Below, piece by piece: positions 7,838 through 14,401 of a stretch of DNA of 14,401 nucleotides. A program made the position numbers and the translations under genes. The notes under the pieces were generated by a model. That model saw only the letters and a list, made by a program, of their open reading frames with translations, had not been told where the DNA came from and did no database searches. How positions within the stretch are numbered: position 1 is the stretch's first letter; the number at the start of each line of letters is the position of its first letter. The stretch is from Bog-159 sp049516155 (GTDB lineage: Bacteria; Acidobacteriota; Terriglobia; Bryobacterales; Bryobacteraceae): positions 1-14,401 of the forward strand of contig JBEKTJ010000173.1 of the NCBI GenBank assembly GCA_049516155.1, given 5' to 3'.

Positions 7838-8512
7838 CTGGTTCCGTCCGGCGCGAATGTCACGGCCTCAGCCGGCGCGGGCGAGGATTGATCCTGAATC
7901 GCCAGGTAAGAGCCGCCGCTCCAACGGCCTATAGGCTCGCCACTGATAAGTGGAGGGGAGAGCGGAACCCGCTCCCAGGCAGGCTGGGCGCATAGCTCGA
8001 CCGCCTCACAGTTATCAGATGCGAGGCGGCCATCCAGCGCCGCCGCGCTTCAACAAAGAGAGAGTTCGTTGCTCTCATTTCGTTTGTCTCCAAAATCAGA
8101 TGCCCCACCGGCGGGCGTCTATGTAGTTCCATTGTTTGCAGAACGGGTAGCCGGTGCCGCAGTTACTTGGCTTCGGGCACTTCATACGGCAATCACAGAA
8201 ATTCGACCGAATACCAATAAGCGCCAGCGCAGTCGCCGCCGCCCATACACGAAGACTGGGCGTGAACTACCTTCACCCCTAGCAGGCGATCGATCCAGCT
8301 AAGGCTCTGCGTCCCGCTCTGCTGCCGACATGGGGAGGGCGGATGCCGGTAAGCGAATGCTGCTGACCGTGAGCCTGGGGTCCAGCTTCATCCCGTCGCA
8401 GAAGCCCGCAACCCGGGCCCCACGAGTGGTCACCACAGCCTGGTTCTTGGAGAGGAGGCGACTATTGCGTAAAGGGCGACGCGGCACGCAGCGGTTCGTG
8501 CGCCACTAGGGG
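7838..8512. other. 675-base stretch without a convincing gene
   Basis: No reading frame here looks like a recognisable protein. One minus-strand frame is open for 75 codons (8049 down to 7828, stop at 7827-7825) but has no ATG, GTG or TTG until near its end, so it is probably part of the eroded upstream portion of the kinase. A 7-base inverted repeat CCGCCTC (8001-8007) and GAGGCGG (8023-8029) with a 15-base loop lies inside it. The 62-residue frame at 8299-8487 (minus) shows no known motif. A weak inverted repeat GCACG/CGTGC (8484-8488, 8497-8501) lies just past the oxidoreductase stop and lacks a T-run. Best read as decaying intergenic DNA. Confidence 0.55.
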
Positions 8513-9817
8513 TTACGCGATCAGATCTTTGGCGAAGTCCCATGCGACCACGCGGCGCTCTTGCGCGGATTGATTGATCATGTGGGCGCAAGCCGCGGCG
8601 TGATGACCGGCGGCGGCATCCTCCCAGTAAGGCTCGCGGGAGCGAACGGAATCGAAGAAATGGCCGAAGTGCGCGACTGTCGGCTCGGGTCCTTCATCCT
8701 TGAAATGCTCGGGATCTTTGCGGGGGCGCTTGGCCGGCTCGACTTCGGCGGCGATCACCTTGGAGTCGTTGTAATAGGCGTCTTCGAGCCGCTGCGGCCA
8801 GGCATCGACGATCCAGCGGTTATCCTCCACGGCGTTCTCCGGATAAAAGGCCAGACCGTCGCCGCCGATAGTAATACTGCCTTCGGTGCCGAGCACCTGG
8901 AACCCGGCTTCGGCATTCATTTCGTTATTGAACGACGAACTGAGGTTCACGGTGAAGCCCTCCGGATATTCAAGAATTGCATTGAGCGTGTCGGGCACGT
9001 CGCGGCTCTCCTTCCAGCGATACAGTTCGCCCATGGCCATTACGCGCGCGGGCATTTTGGCGTCCATCAGGAAGTGGATGGCGGTACAAAGGTGCACGAA
9101 GAGATCCGTGGCGATGCCGCCCGAATACTCCTGGTAGCAGCGCCAGCGGAAGAAGCGTTCCAGGTTGAAGGGACGCCGGGATGCGGAGCCCTGAAACATC
9201 GCCCAGTTCACGGTCTCCGGAGTTGCGTCCGGCGGGATGGGATAGATCCACGCACCGGACGCGGTGTTGCGATTGTAGGCGGCGCGGATCATCGTGATGC
9301 GGCCAAGCTTGCCGGACCGGATCATTTCCTTGGCTTTACGTTCCGGGTCGGAACTGGGGCCCTGGCTGCCCACCTGCACGATGCGCCGACCAGCGGCGGC
9401 GGCCGCCATGATCTCCAGGCCTTCGTCAGCGGCGTAGGTCAATGGTTTTTCGCAATAGACATCCTTACCCGCGCGCAATGCGTCCACCACGACGGCCTTG
9501 TGCAGATGGTCGGGTATGGCGACCACCACGGCATCGATGGATTTTTCCGCCAGCAACTCGCGATGGGTGGGGTAGATTCGTGCGCGGCCGCCTTTGACCC
9601 GAGTTTGGGCACGGTCGAGGCGCCCCTTATAGGCGTCGACCAAGGCCACGATTTCCGCCTGCGGATGCTGCTGGAGCGCGTCCATCAACTCCTGCCCGCG
9701 CGCGCCGGTGCCGATCACGCCGACGGTAATGCGGTCGCTGGGGGCGGGACGCGCAGCGGCAGGCGTTGCTGCAAGCAGGGCGCCGGCCTGCAATAGAGTG
9801 CGGCGGGTGATTTCCAT
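8513..9817 (-). CDS. Tat-signal Gfo/Idh/MocA family oxidoreductase
   Basis: The 434-residue protein is an NAD(P)-dependent dehydrogenase of the Gfo/Idh/MocA family, whose members usually act on sugars, inositols or their derivatives. The N-terminus ITRRTLLQAG followed by an alanine-rich stretch to about residue 22 is a twin-arginine export signal, so the folded enzyme probably acts outside the cytoplasm. The Rossmann motif GTGARG is at 36-41. The family motif EKP is at 123-125, with the conserved lysine 124. A C-terminal alpha/beta domain includes SGGIATDLFVHLC and TLNAILEYPEGF. I chose ATG 9817 over ATG 9829: it has GGAG (9824-9827 on the plus strand as CTCC) with a 6-base spacer, and it puts the twin arginines at 5-6. 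The longer open frame from 10120 lies inside the amidase gene and is not used. The substrate cannot be told. Confidence 0.9.
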   Translation of the reverse strand: MEITRRTLLQAGALLAATPAAARPAPSDRITVGVIGTGARGQELMDALQQHPQAEIVALVDAYKGRLDRAQTRVKGGRARIYPTHRELLAEKSIDAVVVAIPDHLHKAVVVDALRAGKDVYCEKPLTYAADEGLEIMAAAAAGRRIVQVGSQGPSSDPERKAKEMIRSGKLGRITMIRAAYNRNTASGAWIYPIPPDATPETVNWAMFQGSASRRPFNLERFFRWRCYQEYSGGIATDLFVHLCTAIHFLMDAKMPARVMAMGELYRWKESRDVPDTLNAILEYPEGFTVNLSSSFNNEMNAEAGFQVLGTEGSITIGGDGLAFYPENAVEDNRWIVDAWPQRLEDAYYNDSKVIAAEVEPAKRPRKDPEHFKDEGPEPTVAHFGHFFDSVRSREPYWEDAAAGHHAAACAHMINQSAQERRVVAWDFAKDLIA

Positions 9818-9831
9818 TAGGGACTCCATTA
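9818..9831 (-). promoter_or_regulatory. Ribosome binding site and coupled junction between amidase and oxidoreductase
   Basis: Read on the minus strand, the amidase stop TAA (9831-9829) shares a base with an ATG (9829-9827). That ATG overlaps a GGAG box (9827-9824), which is 6 bases before the preferred oxidoreductase start at 9817. Both candidate starts sit at the amidase stop, so translation of the two genes is probably coupled whichever is used. Confidence 0.6.
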
Positions 9832-11205
9832 TAACGGGGGTACGGGGACCTCGGCCGGGACGAGCGCCTGCGCCACGCGCAAGGTGACCGCTTCGGCAAA
9901 AGGCGGCCCGACGATCTGCAAACCGATGGGCAAGCCGCGGCGGTCCGCGCCGCACGGAATGGACACCGCCGGCAGGCCCAGCAGGTTGATGGCGCGCACC
10001 AGGCGGGTGGTGGCCAGGCGCACATCCTCGTTTTCGCTCCCGACAGCAACGGTAGTCTCGCCGATGCGCGGCGCGGTAATGGGGGTAGTGGGCGTGAACA
10101 GACAGTCCACGCGCGGCCACAGTCCCGCGAACTCGCGCTGCATAGTGCGCCGCAAGCGCTGCGCATTAATGTAATCGGTGGCAGGGAGCAGGCGGCCCTG
10201 ATCGAGCAGGGCCAGCACATCCGCGCCGAACTGATCGCGCTGCTCCAGGTACGGCTCCAGCAGGGCGGAGGCTTCGGCCAGCAGGATGACCCGCGCGACG
10301 GTGTTGATGGCGGCGATGTCCGGCACGCGCAACGGCACGATTTCCGCGCCATGCGAGGCGGCGATATTGAAAGCCGCGCGCACGGCGGCGTCCACGTCCT
10401 GGTCAAGGCGCTCGAAGTAGAAGTTCTCCGGGAAGCCGATGCGCAGGCCGCGGATGGAAGGCTCCGGCTCCGGCACGTAGTTCTCTACCGGACGGCGGGA
10501 AGATGTTTCGTCGCGGGAATCGTATCCGGCGATCACGTTGAGCACGGCGGCGGCATCGCGCACGGAGCGGGTCAGCGGACCCATGTGGTCGAGCGTGAAA
10601 CCCAGCGGCATGGCGCCGAAACGGCTGACGCGGCCGTAGGTGGGTTTCAATCCCACGACTCCGCAGTAGGCGGCCGGGATGCGAATCGAACCGCCCGTGT
10701 CGCTCCCCATGGCCATCGAAACCATGCCGGCGGCTACGGCTGCTCCGGATCCGCCGCTGGAGCCACCCGGGATGCGATCGCGGTCCCACGGGTTGCGGAC
10801 CGCGCCAAAGTGCGGATTGCTGGAAGTAATGCCGTAAGCCAGCTCATGCATGCCGGTCTTACCGATCAGGACCGCGCCGGCGGCACGCAGCCGTTCGACG
10901 ACGGTGGCGTCGTAGTCCGGCACATAATCCTCGAACAGCTTGGAGCCGCCGGTGGTGCGCACGCCTGCGGTGCGAAGGAGGTCCTTGACCGCGATGGGAA
11001 TGCCATGCAGCGGACCATGGCCTGCGCCGCGCGCCAGTTCCTCGTCGGCTTGTTTGGCGCGCTCGCGGGCAGACTCGGCCATGACGGTTTGCATGGCATT
11101 GGTGGAGGGGTTGAGCCGCTCGATGCGATCGAGCGCGGCTGCGGTCAACTCCGCGGACGATATTTCGCGGCGGCGCAATGCGGCGGCGTATTCGAGGAGC
11201 GTCAC
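9829..11205 (-). CDS. Amidase-signature family hydrolase (AtzE/GatA-like)
   Basis: The 458-residue protein is a cytoplasmic amide hydrolase of the amidase signature family. The Ser-cisSer-Lys triad can be placed: Lys74 in GIPIAVKDLL, Ser149 in GGSSGGSGAAVAAG, and nucleophile Ser173 in GSDTGGSIRIPA. The 24-residue spacing between the serines matches characterised members such as FAAH (217 and 241). It starts at GTG 11205, overlapping the TGA of the preceding small gene as GTGA, with GGGGG and GGAT purines upstream. That pairing resembles AtzG-AtzE, where a GatC-like small subunit supports the amidase. It could be an orphan GatA of the tRNA amidotransferase, but no gatB is seen here and the small partner fits AtzG better than GatC. 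The substrate is unknown. An oxidoreductase gene follows directly. Confidence 0.9.
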   Translation of the reverse strand: MTLLEYAAALRRREISSAELTAAALDRIERLNPSTNAMQTVMAESARERAKQADEELARGAGHGPLHGIPIAVKDLLRTAGVRTTGGSKLFEDYVPDYDATVVERLRAAGAVLIGKTGMHELAYGITSSNPHFGAVRNPWDRDRIPGGSSGGSGAAVAAGMVSMAMGSDTGGSIRIPAAYCGVVGLKPTYGRVSRFGAMPLGFTLDHMGPLTRSVRDAAAVLNVIAGYDSRDETSSRRPVENYVPEPEPSIRGLRIGFPENFYFERLDQDVDAAVRAAFNIAASHGAEIVPLRVPDIAAINTVARVILLAEASALLEPYLEQRDQFGADVLALLDQGRLLPATDYINAQRLRRTMQREFAGLWPRVDCLFTPTTPITAPRIGETTVAVGSENEDVRLATTRLVRAINLLGLPAVSIPCGADRRGLPIGLQIVGPPFAEAVTLRVAQALVPAEVPVPPL

Positions 11206-11420
11206 TCGCTATCCCCCACCACTGCGCGGAAGGCAACCGCCGGTTCGGCGTCCGGCGGGAGCGCGCGCGCCAACGGACGGAAATCAGCCTCCAGGGCGTC
11301 GAGCGTGCGCGCGACGGGCTCCAGCGCGGTATCGGGAATGGCCAGTCCGTTAGCGCGGGCGATCTTTTTCCAATCCTTCTTGTAAGAGTTGTTGCATGGA
11401 TTGCTGTAGTCGTTGCTCAT
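11202..11420 (-). CDS. AtzG/GatC-like small amidase subunit (DUF4089 type)
   Basis: This 72-residue protein reads like the AtzG family of small GatC-like partners. A hydrophobic helix motif ARANGLAIPDTALEPVARTL starts near residue 22, and the typical C-terminal EPAVAFRA follows near 59-66. In AtzG-AtzE the small protein binds and stabilises the amidase. Its position directly before an amidase gene with a 4-base GTGA overlap (11202-11205) strongly supports that role here. ATG 11420 is the only good start: GGAGAG lies 5 bases upstream (plus strand 11426-11431), and there is no later ATG before the family region. The first 23 or so codons overlap the 3' end of the yihY-family gene by 71 bases in another frame. 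The family call was made by eye from a short motif and is less sure than the gene itself. Confidence 0.72.
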   Translation of the reverse strand: MSNDYSNPCNNSYKKDWKKIARANGLAIPDTALEPVARTLDALEADFRPLARALPPDAEPAVAFRAVVGDSE

Positions 11421-12207
11421 TTTGACTCTCCAAACGGGCCGCCCAATGCGCTGCGGCCAGGACGATCATGGCGGAAGCAAAACCCCAAATGAGGATAGTC
11501 GCGGAGTTGCGAAAGACACCGTACTCGCGTTCCAGCTTGACGTGCAGGAGCGGCCAGATCGACAGGAACACGTACTTCATGGCCTCCAGCACGAAGCCAG
11601 CCAGAATCGCCACGGGCGCCACGCGGGCGGCGCGGATGCGGCGGTTGGGCAGAATCCAATAGATCAGGAACAGTATCAGGATGCCGATAGGGACGGCGGC
11701 GACCTTGAAAATCAGAAGGCTCACCCACAGTTCCAGGTGGGCGCGGGAACCGCTGAGGCTGCGCACCCACTGGGCGTTCATGCCCGTGAGGACCAGCGAC
11801 AGCAACGCCAGCGCTCCGCACAGGAAGATCATGCCCAGGCTGACCAGTTGATTGCGGAGGTAGGAGCGGTTCCGGGTGACGCCCCAGGCGCGGTTGAGGG
11901 CGACTTCCAGCGGCTCGAAAACGCCATTGGCGGCGACTAGCAACAGCAGCATGGCTACGGGCTCAAACGCGCCGCGCATGGGCAGGTTGCGCTTAAGGAA
12001 GGCTCCCAGGTCGCCTGGGAGGTAGTCGTTCATGGCGAGGTAGATGGCGTCGACGGCGGCAGGCCAGCGGAGCACGTCGCGGCAAAAAGAGAGCATCACA
12101 TTGAGGAAGGGATAGAACGACAACAGGAGACTGGCAGCCACGGCCAAGGCGTAGACGTGCACTTCGGTCTGCATGCAGTAGCGCAGGGTGGGGCGACAGG
12201 CTTCCAT
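11350..12207 (-). CDS. YihY/UPF0761 family inner-membrane protein
   Basis: The 285-residue protein has about six hydrophobic segments and the YihY layout, the family once mislabelled ribonuclease BN. Segment 1 contains ALAVAASLLLSFYPF (about 21-35). The following segments include AMLLLLVAANGVFEP, MIFLCGALALLSLVLTG, VAAVPIGILILFLIYWILP and ATILIWGFASAMIVLAAA. A charged glutamine-rich tail ends the protein. The molecular role of the family is not known. I chose ATG 12207 because TEVHVYALAVAA then begins at the usual distance from the N-terminus. A TTG at 12255 would add 16 residues and cannot be excluded. The 3' end overlaps the AtzG-like gene by 71 bases. This gene is probably first in the minus-strand string, but a functional link to the amidase is not evident. 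Confidence 0.85.
   Translation of the reverse strand: MEACRPTLRYCMQTEVHVYALAVAASLLLSFYPFLNVMLSFCRDVLRWPAAVDAIYLAMNDYLPGDLGAFLKRNLPMRGAFEPVAMLLLLVAANGVFEPLEVALNRAWGVTRNRSYLRNQLVSLGMIFLCGALALLSLVLTGMNAQWVRSLSGSRAHLELWVSLLIFKVAAVPIGILILFLIYWILPNRRIRAARVAPVAILAGFVLEAMKYVFLSIWPLLHVKLEREYGVFRNSATILIWGFASAMIVLAAAHWAARLESQNEQRLQQSMQQLLQEGLEKDRPR
11421..11431 (-). promoter_or_regulatory. Ribosome binding site inside the yihY 3' coding region
   Basis: GGAGAG (minus strand, plus coordinates 11431-11426) with a 5-base spacer precedes the ATG of the AtzG-like gene at 11420. The site lies within the yihY-family reading frame, so the small gene must be translated from an internal start on the upstream message. 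Confidence 0.65.
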
Positions 12208-12349
12208 GGAGCGGGACCAGCGGCTGGGTGGGGCGGGGGAGAAGAGCGTGGCCAAGACCTTAGCTTAGCGCTCCCGCCGCCCGAGCAACGCGCGACAAAC
12301 GGGAACTTTAGGGCACTCTGGTTCGTATCCTTTCCAGAACGGAGAAGCT
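12208..12349. promoter_or_regulatory. Divergent intergenic region between the yihY-family gene and the small anchored protein
   Basis: The two genes point away from each other across 142 bases (94 if yihY starts at TTG 12255), so promoters for both should lie here. On the plus strand TATCCT at 12326-12331 matches four of six bases of a -10 box, but I see no good -35 partner. GGAG at 12341-12344 is the ribosome site for the plus gene. No operator-like palindrome stands out. Confidence 0.3.
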
Positions 12350-12880
12350 ATGCCTCGAAACAATCGCCGCGGCGGCGCCTTGGCCGGTATCATTCTGACG
12401 ACCCTGATGCTAGGATTCCTGGGCATTGCCGCCCTGGTGGCCATGGGGCTATTCGTGGCCGACCACGTCAGCGTCACGGCCTACGCCGAACCTGGCGTAA
12501 CTACCGTCGAAACGCCGTTCGGCACCGTACGTGTACGCGATAACGACCGGCTAGACCCCAAGCACATGGGTGTGCCCATCTATCCGGGCGCATCGCGTGT
12601 GCACGACTCCCGCAACTTCGCCAGCTTTCATTTCGATTTCGGCGATGTTCACAAAGCCTTCGCCATTTCGGCCGCCGAATACCGCACTTCCGATTCCGTC
12701 GATCGAGTCACGGACTTTTATCGCGACCAGCTTCCGCACTGGTTAATCAGCCAAAAAGAGAATGGATGCATGCAATTGTCGTTCACCCGTCAAGGGTATA
12801 AACGGTTCGTGGCCATCCACGAGGACGACGGCGAAACGCGCATCGCGCTTGCTTCCTTAGGAGAGCCTGCGTCAAACTGA
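12350..12880 (+). CDS. Unknown protein with one N-terminal membrane anchor
   Basis: I do not recognise this 176-residue protein. A short basic start (PRNNRRGG) is followed by a hydrophobic segment at about 10-37 (ALAGIILTTLMLGFLGIAAL), so it should be anchored with the rest outside the cytoplasm. The exported part contains GVPIYPGA near 75-82, then SAAEYRTSDSVDRVTDFYRDQL and a C-terminal region with SFTRQGY. The pattern of an early YPGA motif followed by a short alpha/beta segment with FY is seen in small hypothetical proteins of soil bacteria, but no function is attached to it. The start at ATG 12350 has GGAG with a 5-base spacer. The zinc-ribbon protein gene follows 26 bases later in the same direction, so they may be co-transcribed. 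Confidence 0.8.
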   Translation: MPRNNRRGGALAGIILTTLMLGFLGIAALVAMGLFVADHVSVTAYAEPGVTTVETPFGTVRVRDNDRLDPKHMGVPIYPGASRVHDSRNFASFHFDFGDVHKAFAISAAEYRTSDSVDRVTDFYRDQLPHWLISQKENGCMQLSFTRQGYKRFVAIHEDDGETRIALASLGEPASN

Positions 12881-12907
12881 TCGTAGGAGGCCTTGCGCCC
12901 CCGATCA
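12878..12907 (+). promoter_or_regulatory. Small stem-loop holding AGGAGG in its loop before the zinc-ribbon gene
   Basis: TGATCG (12878-12883) and CGATCA (12902-12907) are perfect complements, with AGGAGG at 12885-12890 in the 18-base loop. The first arm starts on the stop codon of the upstream gene, and the second ends on the A of the ATG. Folding would bring the over-distant ribosome site closer to the start codon, or could mask the start. Whether it forms is unknown. Confidence 0.3.
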
Positions 12908-13590
12908 TGCCTGAATTCTGCACTTGCGGCGCACAACTGCCGCCCGACGCCCGGTTCTGCCATCGGTGCGGCAAACCCCAGCGCGAAGAAGTCCAGCCCG
13001 AGACGGTGGAACGCCCACCGGATAATGCCACGACCGCTCCGCCGGACTCCATAGCCGCGCTGCCCCCAACGGCGCCTCCGCGCGTCAATTTCCATAACAC
13101 CACGGCAGTGCGCATCGGCCTCCTGATGGCGGGTGTCGCTTCGCTGCTGAGCGCGCTGCCCGCGATGGCCTTGGGGCTGCCCGGCCTGGCGATCTGGTGG
13201 CTCACCGCCGGATTTCTGTCGGTGTACCTCTATCGCCGCCGGACGGGTCAGTTCCTCACGGTCGATAGCGGCCTGCGCATGGGCTGGATTACCGGCCTGC
13301 TCGGATCCACCATCACGTCGGTAGTTTTTACCGTGACCTTGGTTCCGTTAATTCGGGGAGGCGGGATCGCCTCGCTTTACGAGGAGCAGTTTCACAAGAT
13401 GTACGGCAACGATCCTAACGTGCAACAGGCCATCAAGATCCTGCAAACCCCCAGCGGGCTGGCATTGGTGGTGGTCTTTGCGCTGTTGTTTTTCTTCCTG
13501 ATTATTACGTTCCTGTGTACTGCGGGCGGCGCGCTGGGAGCCAAACTGATGGGAGGCGTCAGCGGGTCTGGCCCGAAGCCGGCCCGGTAG
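12907..13590 (+). CDS. Zinc-ribbon membrane protein of unknown function
   Basis: The 227-residue protein opens with a zinc ribbon: Cys5 and Cys7 (CTCG), then Cys18 and Cys21 (CHRCG), the usual cytoplasmic N-terminal tag of many bacterial membrane proteins. A proline-rich linker (about 24-60) follows. Hydrophobic segments come next near 71-90, 92-108, 118-140 and 185-212, the last two including GLLGSTITSVVFTVTLVPLI and ALVVVFALLFFFLIITFLC. No catalytic motif is visible; a sensing or scaffolding role would be a guess. ATG 12907 is the best in-frame start, although the nearest strong ribosome-binding sequence, AGGAGG at 12885-12890, is 16 bases away. The 3' end overlaps the convergent transporter gene by 32 bases. 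Confidence 0.82.
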   Translation: MPEFCTCGAQLPPDARFCHRCGKPQREEVQPETVERPPDNATTAPPDSIAALPPTAPPRVNFHNTTAVRIGLLMAGVASLLSALPAMALGLPGLAIWWLTAGFLSVYLYRRRTGQFLTVDSGLRMGWITGLLGSTITSVVFTVTLVPLIRGGGIASLYEEQFHKMYGNDPNVQQAIKILQTPSGLALVVVFALLFFFLIITFLCTAGGALGAKLMGGVSGSGPKPAR

Positions 13591-14401
13591 CAGCCCGCGC
13601 GTAGCTGGCAAGCGGCCGGCTGTATCGCTTCACCAGTGCGACGCCAACGAAAATGATGGCCATCGCCACTGCCTCCCGCACGCCAAAAGGTTCGCGGTAG
13701 AATAGCCAGCCCAGGGTCACCGCGACTACCGCATTCACGTACGGATAAATGGAGGCAATGGCCACCGGCAGGCGGTCCATCGCGAAGATGTAAGCGCTAT
13801 ATCCGACTATGGACCCGAACACCACCAAGTACAGAATTGCCGTCACGCCGCGCAGACTCCAGTGTATAGGGTGCTCCGGGATCAGCAAAACGAACGGCAA
13901 AAAGGATAAGCCGGCGGCCAATTGCTGCACCGCGCCAACCACGATGGGATGCGCGCGGGTCGCCTGCCGCCGCTGGTAAATCGATCCGAAGGCCCACCCG
14001 GCCATGCCCAATTGCAGCACCAGAAACCCGCTGAGCAGGCCCGCGTGAAAAGTGTGCGTGTGCATGTCCGGCGCGAACAGCAGGCCTGCGCCGCCTAGCC
14101 CCACCAGCATGCCCAGAACGGTCGGCAGATGCAGCGGCTCGCCGCCGGGCAGCAGCGCCTCCGCACCCACCAGCCAGAATGGCGAGATAGTAATGATCAG
14201 GCATGCCAGGCCGCTGGGCACCCACTGTTCCGCGAAGACCAGGGCCCCGTTGCCGATCCCCAGCACCAGCACGCCGCTTAGGCATGCGGCACGGAGGTCG
14301 CGGCCGCGCGGCAATTCTCCTCCGCGCAGCGCGATGGCCGCTAGCATGAGGGAGCCGGAAATCACGAACCGCGCGCACACCAGCAGTATCGGAGGGAACG
14401 T
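13559..14401 (-). CDS. EamA/DMT superfamily transporter, 5' end outside window
   Basis: The visible 280 residues hold most of a ten-helix drug/metabolite transporter made of two EamA repeats in the inner membrane. The first repeat includes VLVLGIGNGALVFAEQWVPSG and the typical LACLIITISPFWLVGAEALL. The second begins near LQLGMAGWAFGSIYQRRQ and ends with VAIASIYPYVNAVVAVTLGW, LFYREPFG and AMAIIFVGVALV. Bases 14381-14401 continue the same frame (PPILLVCARF, a usual pre-helix region), so the GTG at 14380 is not the true start; one helix or so is missing. The substrate is not predictable; family members export amino acids, metabolites or drugs. The stop at 13559-13561 lies inside the 3' end of the convergent zinc-ribbon gene. 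Confidence 0.92.
   Translation of the reverse strand, partial: TFPPILLVCARFVISGSLMLAAIALRGGELPRGRDLRAACLSGVLVLGIGNGALVFAEQWVPSGLACLIITISPFWLVGAEALLPGGEPLHLPTVLGMLVGLGGAGLLFAPDMHTHTFHAGLLSGFLVLQLGMAGWAFGSIYQRRQATRAHPIVVGAVQQLAAGLSFLPFVLLIPEHPIHWSLRGVTAILYLVVFGSIVGYSAYIFAMDRLPVAIASIYPYVNAVVAVTLGWLFYREPFGVREAVAMAIIFVGVALVKRYSRPLASYARAATGPASGQTR

Noticed and set aside
7941..7974. Small inverted repeats (CCACT-GATA-AGTGG and GAGCGG-AAC-CCGCTC) as operators or transposon ends
   Set aside because: Short stems expected by chance in GC-rich DNA, with no transposase fragment or target-site duplication nearby.
7985..8060. tRNA-like look of the stretch with CATAGCTCG and the GAGGCGG stem
   Set aside because: No acceptor stem, no TTC-arm and no correctly spaced anticodon arm could be drawn on either strand.
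8484..8501. GCACG/CGTGC inverted repeat after the oxidoreductase stop as a terminator
   Set aside because: Short 5-base stem without a T-run on the minus strand.
8561..9796. Plus-strand open frame of 411 codons opposite the oxidoreductase gene
   Set aside because: It is the antisense shadow of a clear Gfo/Idh/MocA gene; its translation shows no family motif and is rich in His and Gly from complementary codons.
9830..10120. Longer open frame upstream of the oxidoreductase
   Set aside because: It overlaps the amidase gene, and the Tat signal with its ribosome site places the start at 9817.
10351..11385. Plus-strand open frame of 344 codons opposite the amidase and AtzG-like genes
   Set aside because: Antisense shadow; no recognisable domain, and the coding strand carries intact catalytic motifs.

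Overview
The window looks like chromosomal DNA from a high-GC soil bacterium, most likely an Acidobacteriota member of the Bryobacter/Solibacter type. The main reason is the minus-strand permease of the acidobacterial duplicated orphan permease (ADOP) type. A Tat-exported Gfo/Idh/MocA oxidoreductase, degenerate hybrid-kinase debris and a tandem-hairpin repeat also fit that group. This assignment is inference; there is no rRNA or other marker gene in the window.

Region 1 (1-4579, plus strand) is part of a 4-hydroxybenzoate/protocatechuate catabolic operon. It holds the 3' end of pcaB, a pcaD-pcaC fusion (pcaL type), pobA, and a short cobalamin-independent methionine-synthase-like gene (core MetE) that overlaps pobA by 4 bp. 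PobA would make protocatechuate from 4-hydroxybenzoate. PcaB and the two halves of PcaL would take carboxymuconate to 3-oxoadipate. The ring-cleavage dioxygenase (pcaGH) and the thiolase steps are not in the window and may lie upstream.

Region 2 (4617-8512) carries the large ADOP permease on the minus strand. Upstream of it is a decayed hybrid sensor kinase: ATP-binding fragments in two different frames with a large internal deletion, followed by a receiver domain that still looks intact. A tandem hairpin element lies between the receiver and the permease. About 675 bases further upstream hold no convincing gene.

Region 3 (8513-12207, minus strand) is a tightly packed gene string read from right to left: a YihY-family membrane protein, a 72-residue AtzG/GatC-like small protein whose start lies inside the yihY 3' end, an amidase-signature hydrolase overlapping it by 4 bp (GTGA), and a Tat-signal Gfo/Idh/MocA oxidoreductase. 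The small protein and the amidase probably form a two-subunit amidase.

Region 4 (12350-14401) has two plus-strand genes, an unknown single-anchor protein and a zinc-ribbon membrane protein. The second runs tail-to-tail into, and overlaps by 32 bp, an EamA/DMT-family transporter that leaves the window on the right.

No CRISPR array, tRNA, rRNA, intact insertion sequence or phage gene was seen. I do not see a clearly new multi-gene system. The most unusual points are the MetE-like gene coupled to pobA, the nested start of the AtzG-like gene, and the altered cosubstrate positions in PobA.
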